DNA from: Gemmatimonadota bacterium
GTDB taxonomy: Bacteria; Gemmatimonadota; Gemmatimonadetes; Gemmatimonadales; GWC2-71-9
DNA length: 64,000 nucleotides
Direction: 5' to 3'
Assembly (NCBI GenBank): GCA_040388535.1
Contig: JAZKBR010000002.1
Span: forward strand, 458,485-522,484
Position 1 is the stretch's first letter. Each line of letters starts with the position of its first letter. The position numbers and the translations under genes were made by a program. A model generated the notes under the pieces. That model did not search any database. It saw nothing but the letters and a program-made list of their open reading frames with translations, and had not been told where the DNA came from. Positions 17,701 through 26,108 of this stretch are shown in pieces.

Positions 17701-20292
17701 CCGCATGTAGAGTTCGAGGTACTTCGCGATGTCGACACCGGCCGGCTCCGGAGCCAGGCTCGCCTCGACCCCAAATGCGTTCATGATCAAGTGTTGAGCC
17801 TGATCGAGCGACTCACCTTTTGATTCCGCAACAGCATACCAGCCCGCATCCTCCGTAGGCCCGGAGTAGAACGGAACGGGAAGGGTATCCGGCCCGAGGC
17901 CAGGCATCCAGCGAAAGGACGTTACCCTGGCAAAGACTTCGACCAACAATCTGACGTCGGGATCTGGACCTGCTTCTGCGATGAGTTGCAGAATGTTCGC
18001 TTGCGTGAAATACCGGCTGGCTACGACAAGCGGGTGCCATGGTCCGAGCAGAGCACAGCGGGGCCCGGACCCGACATGCACGACGCAATCGAGGTTCGCG
18101 AACAGGAATTGATGGGAATAGCTCCGGCTCTGCGCGGCCCCACGAAGACTATGGAGTATTCGCCTGTACGATTCTAGATAACCTTCCAGCGCGGCTTCGA
18201 CCGCCGCCCGCGAGGATGGATCAGGATGAAAGAGCGGGAGGGACGCATACAAGGCTCGTCCGGCAGACGTACTGCTACTGAACTGAGTCTGAATTATTCC
18301 CATGAAGGTCGCACGGGCTGTAGCATAATCAACTAGGAGTGCCCGATCTTCCAGGGACTGGGGTTCCTCGATCCTGAGAGCTGCCGGCAGGGACGCGAGT
18401 GTAGTGTCATTGAGATACCGTATCACACCATGCACGTGGACGTGCGACGAGGCGTAGCTGACTGAATTGAAGTTGATCAGGACCGGCAAAACGGATTCTT
18501 CCGAAACACCATGCTCGAACACCGAAGCCAACTCAATCAAGAATTGGTAGGCTTGCGAGCGCGGCGTTCCTATGAACGCGTCGCTGGATCGCTTGTTCGT
18601 GAAGACCTCATGGGCTTCTGAAACGCGCTGACGGCTGCCATGCCGAAGAGCGTGCAGTAGGGCGTCGTGTACTGTGGCAGGACCTCGTCGCCTGTCACCG
18701 CCCACTAGTAGGCCGGCAAAGGGCTCCCCATCAATACTTACCGAAAGCACGCTTCCATTGCCAGCGATCGAAAACCCCTTAGCACCGAGCGAAAGCATTG
18801 GAAACCGATCAGTGACCATTGCTAGCTCCGACGACGTTCCATCGAACTCGGCGTGCGTCAGCACTTGTTCCCTGAAGGGAGGGAAGTGAAGCGTCGTGCC
18901 ATGGTCCGCAGGAATCGACCCAAGCTCCCCAACCTCAGGCAACAACTGAAGGAGTTCGACCTTGTCGGAGCCCCCAGCTACCGTTCTCTCCGAAATGACG
19001 AGTGGCGTCGTCGTACACGAAATGAGGAATAGGGTCATTTCGGACCGAAATCGCCCACTTGAGGAACTCACGTCGACCCTTACGACTTGCTTCAGTTTTG
19101 CCTTTAGGCCAGCCAAGTCGAGCTGCATTTCGAATGCGTCTTGGGGTACCGTCGTCTCGGCTCTTCCCAGAGTACGTCGCCCCACTGACGCGACGACTTC
19201 ATATCGCCCGACTGGCCCGGTTAGCCTGATCTTGAGTGTGGGATTCTGTACTTCTGTGCAAGCCATGCTTTTTCCAGTAAGGCTGATGAAGCAGGCACCC
19301 GACTCGCAGCCATGCCAACTTATCGACGCCTCGAGCTCCTCCGAGCCGATAGTCGCTTCATCAAGGAATAGCCGTCTAAGCACTGCAAGCGAGAGCAAGC
19401 CCCAGTCGTCTATTGACCAGTCCTCAGAAGCTTGGAGTCCCTGAGTCAGGGCGAGTACGCCCGCTGGCTGCATGGCCAGCGCGCCAAGGCGATCCAAAAA
19501 GCGGGAGATGGTTTCCTGAAGTAGATCGACATCGAGCTCTAGTTCTGCAGCAACGGTGCGCGCGCGCTCTGACACAATTCCACGGATGTTGGGTTCACGA
19601 AGCCGTGTAAGAAGTGTCTTGCCCACGACCTGACGGCACGCTTGAATGTGGTCCCGAATCCCATCCGGCGTTGTTGACGCACTGTCTCTCGGGATTCCGA
19701 TCGCGTAGCACAGATATTCGATCCGGGCAATGTCCGAAATATCAGGTGGACAGGCCTTCGAGAGGAGCTTGTCGAAGAGAAACGCTGCCCTCCCTTCTTG
19801 CCAGGGCTCCAAGTCGTGAACCACCGCCTGAATCACATCGATACAGAGTCGTTCCCAGACAGGGTTGGTGAACCCCCAGGCCGCGACACACGAGGGGAGA
19901 ACGGCTTGGTCAAAATCAAAAACGGACTGGCCGCCCGGAGCCCAGGGCCATTCGTTGGCAAAGGCAACCGACCTGATCGCGCCGCCCGTTCCGGACATGC
20001 TGTCCTGAAGGTGGGAGAGCGTCCCAGGCATCAAGACCAAAAGGAAGCTTCCCTCGCGAACTGTTGTCAGCGACTCAGGAAGGAGCCGTTGATCGGTCTC
20101 ACTCGGACCCTCAGTCGAGCCCGGCAGAAGAACCCGGTATGAGGGGAGTCGTAACGACCTCAACATGGCATGGAGCTCGACGGCCACCCTTTCAGTCGGG
20201 CAGGGGATGACAATCCGAAACTCTCGCATCCCATTCTCAGCCATTGAAGCGGCAACCCCAGCCATCGCCTTTACGAGCGGATTGACTGACAT
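14767..20292 (-). CDS. DptH-like restriction ATPase: HerA/FtsK-type motor with internal PD-(D/E)XK-like segment
   Basis: 1841 residues, probably the motor and possibly the nuclease of the restriction half of the system. The C-terminal 400 residues are a HerA/FtsK-type ATPase: Walker A from G1456 (GSSGKGKT), LLFLDFKNDF, Walker B IDEAHW (D1677-E1678) and sensor-like GVLLSSQNPGDF. In Dnd systems DptH has this C-terminus and a similar size. Residues about 1180-1260 carry D1201 in CDLLAI, then E1225-x-K1227 in GIESKYR, a PD-(D/E)XK nuclease pattern. The N-terminal 1100 residues are not recognised. The last 80 residues look like a winged helix. The start directly follows the TAG of the DptG-like gene (0 nt) and its stop overlaps vsr. 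GC content is lower than in the flanks. Confidence 0.6.
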   Translation of the reverse strand: MSVNPLVKAMAGVAASMAENGMREFRIVIPCPTERVAVELHAMLRSLRLPSYRVLLPGSTEGPSETDQRLLPESLTTVREGSFLLVLMPGTLSHLQDSMSGTGGAIRSVAFANEWPWAPGGQSVFDFDQAVLPSCVAAWGFTNPVWERLCIDVIQAVVHDLEPWQEGRAAFLFDKLLSKACPPDISDIARIEYLCYAIGIPRDSASTTPDGIRDHIQACRQVVGKTLLTRLREPNIRGIVSERARTVAAELELDVDLLQETISRFLDRLGALAMQPAGVLALTQGLQASEDWSIDDWGLLSLAVLRRLFLDEATIGSEELEASISWHGCESGACFISLTGKSMACTEVQNPTLKIRLTGPVGRYEVVASVGRRTLGRAETTVPQDAFEMQLDLAGLKAKLKQVVRVDVSSSSGRFRSEMTLFLISCTTTPLVISERTVAGGSDKVELLQLLPEVGELGSIPADHGTTLHFPPFREQVLTHAEFDGTSSELAMVTDRFPMLSLGAKGFSIAGNGSVLSVSIDGEPFAGLLVGGDRRRGPATVHDALLHALRHGSRQRVSEAHEVFTNKRSSDAFIGTPRSQAYQFLIELASVFEHGVSEESVLPVLINFNSVSYASSHVHVHGVIRYLNDTTLASLPAALRIEEPQSLEDRALLVDYATARATFMGIIQTQFSSSTSAGRALYASLPLFHPDPSSRAAVEAALEGYLESYRRILHSLRGAAQSRSYSHQFLFANLDCVVHVGSGPRCALLGPWHPLVVASRYFTQANILQLIAEAGPDPDVRLLVEVFARVTSFRWMPGLGPDTLPVPFYSGPTEDAGWYAVAESKGESLDQAQHLIMNAFGVEASLAPEPAGVDIAKYLELYMRAFPSRRAIVARVDGSYDEERVMDLVRPFLFDSDGNSTSRAQSLPGGIHLHIPGVVPSEDNSPSWTEPPICIYSGVSDMESRVDLVLAGSKAHPDFEPIADVSARLTVARGRGDSCILMIPSREVAAGLHTVPSSASDETSSLDPEATGASGAFLAALVGAQEAGGALRSTKWRLPVDGTDHARWVVIPGGHADPAVLLKWSRASLANPGKERFLWDYRISPTGGFESFYIISALPRGFTDLIQGSFLPTSAAAEDAMRVLVSIGIGVGNETYRSRTSALGVIGLIGAARVVESLRGNCDDQSTVIVLPVDSFTDVLGKDGVQPRDDRGEATDRRFCDLLAIHIQLAGSETGPLSLRFTGIESKYRNREISLAEATAFAGQAQVTVDRVEMLARRGASSSAHRWVIAKLVEHGLRLGQIPPLVQREILGAILRGEYQVRQARTKALLVSTEEGRTDCRPQAIQLVNGCDAWWVKLGPSHFPRMLNDGAFSEAIVGIPRFCEALVASSAAANVSAAPGVGTDPSSTHVPVALDPAPITGAGEIQASPVLDAVVFALPRAGSRASLGITEDHEIVAFDTEDIGQGVENYNLMVTGSSGKGKTQLIKSIAVQLAERNLPLLFLDFKNDFASDQEFLRQASLEPQWIAHDGLPFNPMIPAASTHPGTGESYFDLPQHISGVQAALQRAYGLGEQQAGNALRTAMRKAYLERGVNPSTRPSVAELVEWPDFNDIARELEAADPKAFTRLTPLFDLGIFRNRFRDVPFGSLLSRKLVLDLSQIQSQRVKETLAHLLIYSAHRYLNAQEHATTLRELIVIDEAHWVLDSPDLEAFTRECRAYGVGVLLSSQNPGDFPPTVQSNLATKIIHGNGPDATRVSAIRQLTGLPDALSKRIAALSEFCAIVTAGTRPAKFVETIGYGQLLLLRRMGSEEKGALLAELQEVSGVIPSRVDEAVKRLIRVGLATEVNERVMATPDGRKALNR

Positions 20293-21861
20293 CTAGTTGC
20301 CTCCCCCGACACTCGAGGTATACTCGACGGACACCATCACTGCCGAGCCCGCGTCCGGGGCCCCTCGCAAAAGACCGAGCTGCTCAAGTCGTTTTATCAA
20401 GTCAGTCCGAGCACCGCCTGCTCGCGCAAAGTCGATGCCGTATTCCCCGAAGTGCCGCTCGATTCGGGAGAGGGGGACCACCCTGGCTACCCTGCCATCT
20501 TGGTCTACGGCTGCCAGATGGGCGAAGAGCGATAGCAGCCTGCTCGATGGGAAGACGCGGTAGAGCCGCTGTACCGTCGGAGCACGGTGAAGTAGGAAAC
20601 CATTGTCCGTGCTATCGGCCCTATCGTCAGTCAGGACTCGCAAGAACTCGTCTAAATTGTTTCCTGTCGTCCCCTGCGCGAGCGGGTCACGCCAGGCCTT
20701 CGCACCTTCGGAGGCTCGCTGCACCCCTCGGAGAAGTTCCTCCCCCTGCTCTCCGGGAAACGCCTCCTGTAACGCTCGGGAGAGTTCGGTAACAGGTAGA
20801 AGTCCGCTTCCGGCGAAAGTGGACAAGATCCGCCCTTCAAGCACCTGCGCCACTGAGCCGTTCGCCGCGCCCGCATGCAATAGCGCATTCAGCTCGACTC
20901 GTGCGGCCATAAACTCCGCCACGCGCGTTGGAATCGGATTACACAATGTTTCGGTCGGGTCGAGTAGTCCGATGTTGCGCGAGCCAATTCGAGCGGAGAA
21001 ACCTTCCGGGTCCGGAAGTGGTCCACCGCAAAGCCCTTCTCGAAGCGCATCGCGAACAATCGCTGTCATTCGCATCTGTGCAAGAAGCCACATGCCTGCC
21101 GAAACACAGAGAAACGCCTTGAGGACCTGGATCCATTCGAGCCGTGGGATCTTCGGCTCAAGGCGACAGATGGCTCTCCAATCATTGGCTATGTGTATTG
21201 CCAAGCCGTCTGGCGACGATCCGTTCAGCCCAGACGGAATTGCGAACTTTGATCTCTGAAAACGTTCGGCAAGCCAGGACGTCGCTTGTTCTGTCCCGAA
21301 CATTTCTGGAGGTAATTCGGCAGCGTTTGCAGCAATATGCAGCAAATCGCGAGGCTCGAGCGCCCCACCATCCAGTGCCACTACTGTCTGGTTCGCTAGC
21401 TCATTCGCTTCTCGCTGTCGATCACTCGGCGACAATGAGCTCGCCAATGCCCCATCCAGCAACAGCTGCCTCAGCGCGACATCTGACTGTTTTCGAAACC
21501 ACCCGTGCGCAGCCAACCGGGGAAATGCCGGAGCGTAATAATGATTGGTTTGGTTGGATTTGGTTGCACTCGCCCTCCGCTTAGTGCGACCCCGTAAGGA
21601 GTAGAGAACAGCTCGCGCCTCGTTGCCTATCAGAAGGGTGTCCGGGTCGAGATTTCGTTGTTTGGTGTCGACGGGAGTACCCGTATGTCGATTCGCCCCG
21701 AAGAAGACCTCGCGGAAGAGCTCTAGCACCAATTCCTCTGGAGCGTTCCGCAATCCTGTTGTCGGAACGGCAAAGAAACTCTCCTTATAAGCTGCGTGCG
21801 GTTCGACTTCGTTCCTTGTGACCGTGAATGGTATGGCCTCGAACACGGCGCTGTCGATCAT
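20293..21861 (-). CDS. DptG-like restriction protein
   Basis: 522 residues, mostly helical, with no recognised catalytic motif and one hydrophobic helix (AFLCVSAGMWLLAQM, about 265-280). The ending, YGIDFARAGGARTDLIKRL followed by EQLGLLRGAPDAGSA, looks like the C-terminal winged helix of DptG, the middle component of phosphorothioation-dependent restriction. The size and position between DptF-like and DptH-like genes agree. Its ATG overlaps the stop of the upstream gene (ATGA) and its TAG abuts the next ATG, so the three should be made together. Assignment rests mainly on gene order; a profile search could change it. Confidence 0.45.
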   Translation of the reverse strand: MIDSAVFEAIPFTVTRNEVEPHAAYKESFFAVPTTGLRNAPEELVLELFREVFFGANRHTGTPVDTKQRNLDPDTLLIGNEARAVLYSLRGRTKRRASATKSNQTNHYYAPAFPRLAAHGWFRKQSDVALRQLLLDGALASSLSPSDRQREANELANQTVVALDGGALEPRDLLHIAANAAELPPEMFGTEQATSWLAERFQRSKFAIPSGLNGSSPDGLAIHIANDWRAICRLEPKIPRLEWIQVLKAFLCVSAGMWLLAQMRMTAIVRDALREGLCGGPLPDPEGFSARIGSRNIGLLDPTETLCNPIPTRVAEFMAARVELNALLHAGAANGSVAQVLEGRILSTFAGSGLLPVTELSRALQEAFPGEQGEELLRGVQRASEGAKAWRDPLAQGTTGNNLDEFLRVLTDDRADSTDNGFLLHRAPTVQRLYRVFPSSRLLSLFAHLAAVDQDGRVARVVPLSRIERHFGEYGIDFARAGGARTDLIKRLEQLGLLRGAPDAGSAVMVSVEYTSSVGGGN

Positions 21862-24263
21862 ATGACGTCCCCATCGAGCACCACTTTATCGCTTCCATAG
21901 CGAGTCAACGTCCATGCACTGTTGGACGGACGCTGAATCACTAGCGAGACTCGCGGTGGCCGCTGCTCAACACTCCTGGAGTAACCGCCCTGCGATGCGG
22001 CTCTCTGCAAGGCAAGCCTGCCCGCCTCCGCGATCTGCTGCGGCATCGTCCAGAGCATCAATCCAGTCTTCCTCCGATATTGGAGCCAACAGAAAGACTC
22101 CGTGCTCACCGTAAGCGGCGCGGAACCACCAAACACCACATGCAACCTGGGAAGCCCTGCCTCATTGTCGTCGCGAATCTCCGGTGCGAGCCGACTATTC
22201 GCCCAGTCACCTCCAAGTTCCGCGGCGAGGGTGAGTCGAATCCCTTTCGCGCCTTCCTGAAGAATTGCTTGTAGCTCCATGGCCAGACTGTCCCGTTCCG
22301 CGTCTGACAACGGTTCACCAAGACCCACGGCATGACGAAAGTCACCAAGTTCCGCCGAGAACCAGTGACGTCCGAGCGCGAATGCGCCGTATCGAATCGA
22401 AAACGCCGAGCGCCACCTGTGAACTAGCGTCGACATTGCCAAATCTGCGCGCTGCGCAGCCAGGTACTGCTCAATCTTCTCCCATGCGGCCAGAAGCCTG
22501 CGTTCCAAATCTCCAACCAACGCTGGTGCCCAGCTTGGGTCGTCCAGACCGGCGAAGATTACTTCCCAACCATCAAGGTCATTGTGAATCGGCCCCTTGA
22601 ACGGGTCGAGTCGTCGCAGCCACCCGTTAGGCCCAATTAGGCGTGGAACACCGACATCTACCGACGGCATCAGGTTGGACTGAGGAAGTCGAGCACTCGC
22701 GCCAGCAAGAGTCAGCAGCGCGCCAAGTCTGTCAATGTCAGAGGCCGTTGCCTCGGAGGAAGCAATACCCAGCGGTTCAACCGCGGCGAACAGCATCATC
22801 GGTAGCCGGCGGGACGCGAGTGAGAAGATTTCGTCTCGTGCGTTCCGCTCATGGACCCACTCGCAAGGCCCGCTCGTGCCGTAGTCGAGCGGAACTCCAG
22901 CGAGTATCACTGAAAGCAGCGCCTGAGCCTCCCTGAACACCACTGGCTGCATGCTTAGAAGCTCGGCGTCCCCGACCAGCGTTAGGAACCGATCCATCCC
23001 AGCCGTTGTGGAAAGCAGTTCGCGGTTGCCGAAGAATGGGCAAACCCTTGCAGACGGACAGGTGCTACACACAGACCAGTTGTCGGGTGAGGTAGCTGCG
23101 TTGGTTAAACTACGGAATTCCCTGTCCGATGAACGGATTAGGGAATGGGAATCGAGGGCATCCCAAGATAGGAGTACAGAGCGCTCGAGCAGCAGGACAT
23201 CTCTTGGATCGCCCGAGTTTCGAGCTGCCGCTAGATCGACGAGCATCGACTTAAGCGTGCCTTCAAGAGCATGGTTTCCCGCCTGCTCGAGAATGCCGCG
23301 GTTCACGCACACCCACACCGAGGCCCCTGCTTGTCGCGCCGATTCCAAGACCTGTGCAAAATCCTTCGCCGGGTCTGGCATGGCCGAATACGGGTCCGAG
23401 ACTACAGACGCGTCCTGCACGATGTACAGGCTCGGAATTTCGGAGTCCGGCGGAATGAGCCGGATCGAGACCGGAAGGTTTCTTGGCGCAGCTTCAAGAA
23501 TCGGGTGATCGAACTCGTCCAACGCTCTCCACTTCCGCTGCACCAATTCACGGACGAGGCGGCCAGTCGCGGCGGATTTCCCATTCCCTGGTGACCCGAC
23601 AAAGAAATGCCAGGCTGGCACAGACGGATCGGCCGCCAAGTGACTCAGCATTCGATCGACCGATCGGTAGGTAACGGTCTCGGAAATTTCCAGAACTGGC
23701 AGTTCGCTCCACGACGACGGGGCACTTATTGCGCCGGTACCGTCTTGTTGCAAAGTGAGGAGCCTTTCGAGAAATGGGTTGACGACGACACCGGTGGTTC
23801 CCGAAACCCCCTGCGCGCTATGCAAGATGTTGTGTAGCGGTGTGCCAATTTCATCTGCCGTCGCCATGAGCGATTGATCGCTAGCATTGACCACAACGAG
23901 ATCGCCCCGGACTACCAAGACCGAGAGTACGTTGCCGGCCTTAGCATAGTTGGGGAGTGACTTGAACCAGATTCTCGGATCGCCGTCCCCGCTGTTCGGT
24001 CGGTATAATGTCGCAACCGTTCGCGAAAGCTCTGCTGACCCAACGAACCAGGCGGTAGTTGTGATTTTCGAATCTGGCCCTTTCCCTTGACGTCCGTAGT
24101 CGTGGACAGCCTGATCCGAGAGGAACTCTCGCAAAGAATGCGGAGCATCGAGCACAGACTTCGAAAGTCCAGTATCCGTCGGAACTAGAATGCCGCAGGC
24201 CACCCCGCGTTCCTTGAAGAAGGCGATAACATCTTCTGGCGGCCGATCTGGGAGAGGGGGCAT
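21858..24263 (-). CDS. DptF-like P-loop ATPase with unassigned N-terminal domain
   Basis: 801 residues. A Walker A motif lies at about 223-230 (GSPGNGKS) after a beta-rich N-terminal region of about 180 residues, and a CSTCPSARVC cluster (C399, C402, C408) suggests a structural zinc. DptF proteins of Dnd restriction are P-loop ATPases with a cysteine cluster but are usually shorter (about 500-550 residues). The extra N-terminus (GILVPTDTGLSKSVLDAP, then RTVATLYRPNSGDGDPRIWF) has the feel of a B3/EcoRII-N-like DNA-reading fold and may recognise the site or its methylation. That is speculation. ATG overlaps the methyltransferase stop (TAATG); its TGA overlaps the DptG-like start. Confidence 0.5.
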   Translation of the reverse strand: MPPLPDRPPEDVIAFFKERGVACGILVPTDTGLSKSVLDAPHSLREFLSDQAVHDYGRQGKGPDSKITTTAWFVGSAELSRTVATLYRPNSGDGDPRIWFKSLPNYAKAGNVLSVLVVRGDLVVVNASDQSLMATADEIGTPLHNILHSAQGVSGTTGVVVNPFLERLLTLQQDGTGAISAPSSWSELPVLEISETVTYRSVDRMLSHLAADPSVPAWHFFVGSPGNGKSAATGRLVRELVQRKWRALDEFDHPILEAAPRNLPVSIRLIPPDSEIPSLYIVQDASVVSDPYSAMPDPAKDFAQVLESARQAGASVWVCVNRGILEQAGNHALEGTLKSMLVDLAAARNSGDPRDVLLLERSVLLSWDALDSHSLIRSSDREFRSLTNAATSPDNWSVCSTCPSARVCPFFGNRELLSTTAGMDRFLTLVGDAELLSMQPVVFREAQALLSVILAGVPLDYGTSGPCEWVHERNARDEIFSLASRRLPMMLFAAVEPLGIASSEATASDIDRLGALLTLAGASARLPQSNLMPSVDVGVPRLIGPNGWLRRLDPFKGPIHNDLDGWEVIFAGLDDPSWAPALVGDLERRLLAAWEKIEQYLAAQRADLAMSTLVHRWRSAFSIRYGAFALGRHWFSAELGDFRHAVGLGEPLSDAERDSLAMELQAILQEGAKGIRLTLAAELGGDWANSRLAPEIRDDNEAGLPRLHVVFGGSAPLTVSTESFCWLQYRRKTGLMLWTMPQQIAEAGRLALQRAASQGGYSRSVEQRPPRVSLVIQRPSNSAWTLTRYGSDKVVLDGDVI

Positions 24264-25546
24264 TAGCGCTTCCCGTGAAGGATGTCGCGAAGATGAACTC
24301 CGATCTGATACGCAAGCTGAACTGGCACTGCGTTGCCTATTTGTGTGTACTTAGGCAACTCTCTGTCAAAGACGCCCAGCCGCGGATTACCGGCGCGGCG
24401 AAGCCCACCGGTTGTCCGCTTCCCGGAAAACTGGTACCAATCAGGGAAGCCCTGTAGTCGAGCCCACTCTCTTACCGTCAGCGTTCTTGGTTGGGAAAAG
24501 TGAACGTAGTCATCCGGCAGCGAGGTGGCCGTGATAGTGGGCCCGACGCCCTCATCCCAATTCTCGGGCAACACGCGTTGCGCAAACTTCTTTGTTGCGA
24601 AACGAGCGGGAACACGGCCATCGCCCGCCAACATCGCCTCAAACTTCTCGACCACTTTCGCCGAATGGTTGCTGTATTGGTGCTCTTCTACTGCTGAGCC
24701 TTTCCGGCTAACAGGTCCACCATCACGAGGGGTTCGAAAACGCCGTTGGATGCCGGTCGCCGCATTGGGATAAGCCTCCGTGGCCCCACCGTTCTGGTAG
24801 TCCGGATCAACCAAGTCGCCGAGCAGTTCGCCCAGATGTGGGGGCTCGGCCTTGATCGAACTCGGCAAGAACCCGCGGTCCACGGCGTCATTCGATAACT
24901 CAGACTCGCTTCCTGGGAGATTACTGATGTCCCTCCTCAACCCGACAAGTATGAGACGCGGGCGATTCTGCGGCACGCCATAGTCCTTCGCGTAAATCAA
25001 CTGCGCTGCGATCTGGTATGTCCCTAGGCTCTTGAAAGTTTGATAGACGTCTTCCCAGATTTGCCCAGGCCTACCGGACGGCGTCCACCTGCCATTTAGC
25101 AAGCCCCGGACATTTTCAAAGACGAATGCCTTTGGCTGCAGCCCTTGAATCGCAGTCGCCATGTCTTCGAAGAGTCGATTTGCTGGAAGGTCTTCCTTCG
25201 CGACCGAGTATGATCGCCGGTGCCCAATCCCAGAGAAACCTTGGCACGGTGGGCCACCGACCAGCAAATCGATCTCGCCCGCCTTAATCCCGAGTTCTGT
25301 GTCAAGCTTCGCCTGCAAGTCGTGCAGTGCTTTGGAGTGCTTCGTCAGTTTCCGGACATCATTAACCGACAGTCCATACTCCTCGATCCACGGCGCAATT
25401 TCCCTTCGATTGCGCATCCACGTTTCGAGGGCGTCAGGGTTCAGCTCATTGACGAAAACGGGCTGGAAGTCAGCCTGCTCAAGTCCCAGCGACATTCCGC
25501 CGCAGCCAGCAAATAGATCAATGAACGTGAGCTTGTCGGTCAGCAT
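24263..25546 (-). CDS. dcm: DNA (cytosine-5-)-methyltransferase
   Basis: Transfers methyl from SAM to C5 of cytosine in a specific DNA site. All key motifs are present in 427 residues: I (DLFAGCGGMSLGL, 10-22), IV (GGPPCQGFS, nucleophile C101), VI (FENVRG), VIII (QNRPRL), IX (REWARLQGFPD) and X (IGNAVP). The target-recognition region (about 230-340) is not assignable to a site. It is the first gene of a five-gene coupled operon with three Dpt-like genes and vsr, so it probably supplies the self-mark for that restriction module. The Dcm/Vsr pairing hints at, but does not prove, a CCWGG-like site. The ATG at 25546 starts directly before the usual N-terminal motif I. Confidence 0.93.
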   Translation of the reverse strand: MLTDKLTFIDLFAGCGGMSLGLEQADFQPVFVNELNPDALETWMRNRREIAPWIEEYGLSVNDVRKLTKHSKALHDLQAKLDTELGIKAGEIDLLVGGPPCQGFSGIGHRRSYSVAKEDLPANRLFEDMATAIQGLQPKAFVFENVRGLLNGRWTPSGRPGQIWEDVYQTFKSLGTYQIAAQLIYAKDYGVPQNRPRLILVGLRRDISNLPGSESELSNDAVDRGFLPSSIKAEPPHLGELLGDLVDPDYQNGGATEAYPNAATGIQRRFRTPRDGGPVSRKGSAVEEHQYSNHSAKVVEKFEAMLAGDGRVPARFATKKFAQRVLPENWDEGVGPTITATSLPDDYVHFSQPRTLTVREWARLQGFPDWYQFSGKRTTGGLRRAGNPRLGVFDRELPKYTQIGNAVPVQLAYQIGVHLRDILHGKR

Positions 25547-25715
25547 GGTGTCTTGAGCACTCCAAAATCAAGAACGAGCATAGATGGTCTCTGAAATGCG
25601 GCGCACTCGGAGATCGTCCAGATGGCCTCAGCTTCAGCAGCCCCGCCAATGGCTTGGCGCGAATGCTAGGAACCTGATCGCTGGCATTCGGATAGGTGGT
25701 GAGGCGTTCGGGTGA

Positions 25716-25750
25716 AAAAGTTAGCGGCAATCGCCCCGCTTCCCTAACAG
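25716..25750 (-). terminator. Possible rho-independent terminator
   Basis: On the minus strand an imperfect GTTAG...GCTAAC hairpin (core AGCGG-loop-CCGCT) is followed by TTTTT. It lies after the small genes at 25831-26854 and before the methyltransferase. If active, it separates the two transcripts. The rest of 25547-25830 shows no gene. Confidence 0.4.
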
Positions 25751-25830
25751 GGTCACCTCCCCGCTAGCCCACGACTCGGGATCACAAGCGATAGAGCTTT
25801 GGCTGCCTGAGGAGATCAACACTTGGGGCG

Positions 25831-26094
25831 CTAGGATCGCTTGATGTACCCTGGAATCGCAGCGATTCCAGCCCTGACATTCGTCTCCTTTCCAATTGAC
25901 AGATAGGGACAGCGGCGCCATGCGTCCTCTGACGCAAAGACCACGTAGCCATTCGGATCGAAGAGGGCGCCTGGGAACCTTTCCAAATTGTTGTACCAAA
26001 CCCCGTCCTTATGATAGAGCGCGTGCTTCACAAGGACCTTCCATTGCCGCGCAAGCCCGACCCCGGTAACGCGCTTTCCCAATTGGCCTGACAT
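25831..26094 (-). CDS. Small hypothetical protein (IPGYI C-terminus)
   Basis: 87 residues of unknown function. The second half has a compact conserved-looking pattern: WYNNLERFPGALFDPNGYV, then CPYLSIGKE, NVRAGI and IPGYIKRS. From memory this arrangement occurs in short standalone proteins and at the ends of HNH-type nucleases in other bacteria, but no catalytic residues can be named. It follows the upstream gene after 14 nt and is the last of a three-gene set (26854-25831) next to the modification-restriction operon. Lower GC than the chromosome. Confidence 0.65.
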   Translation of the reverse strand: MSGQLGKRVTGVGLARQWKVLVKHALYHKDGVWYNNLERFPGALFDPNGYVVFASEDAWRRCPYLSIGKETNVRAGIAAIPGYIKRS

Positions 26095-26108
26095 AACACG
26101 AGCTCCGT

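Noticed and set aside
14767-24263. Identification as BREX or DISARM
   Set aside because: No PglX, PglZ, BrxA/B, DrmA or DrmB pattern is visible. The gene order and HerA-type C-terminus fit a Dpt-like set better.
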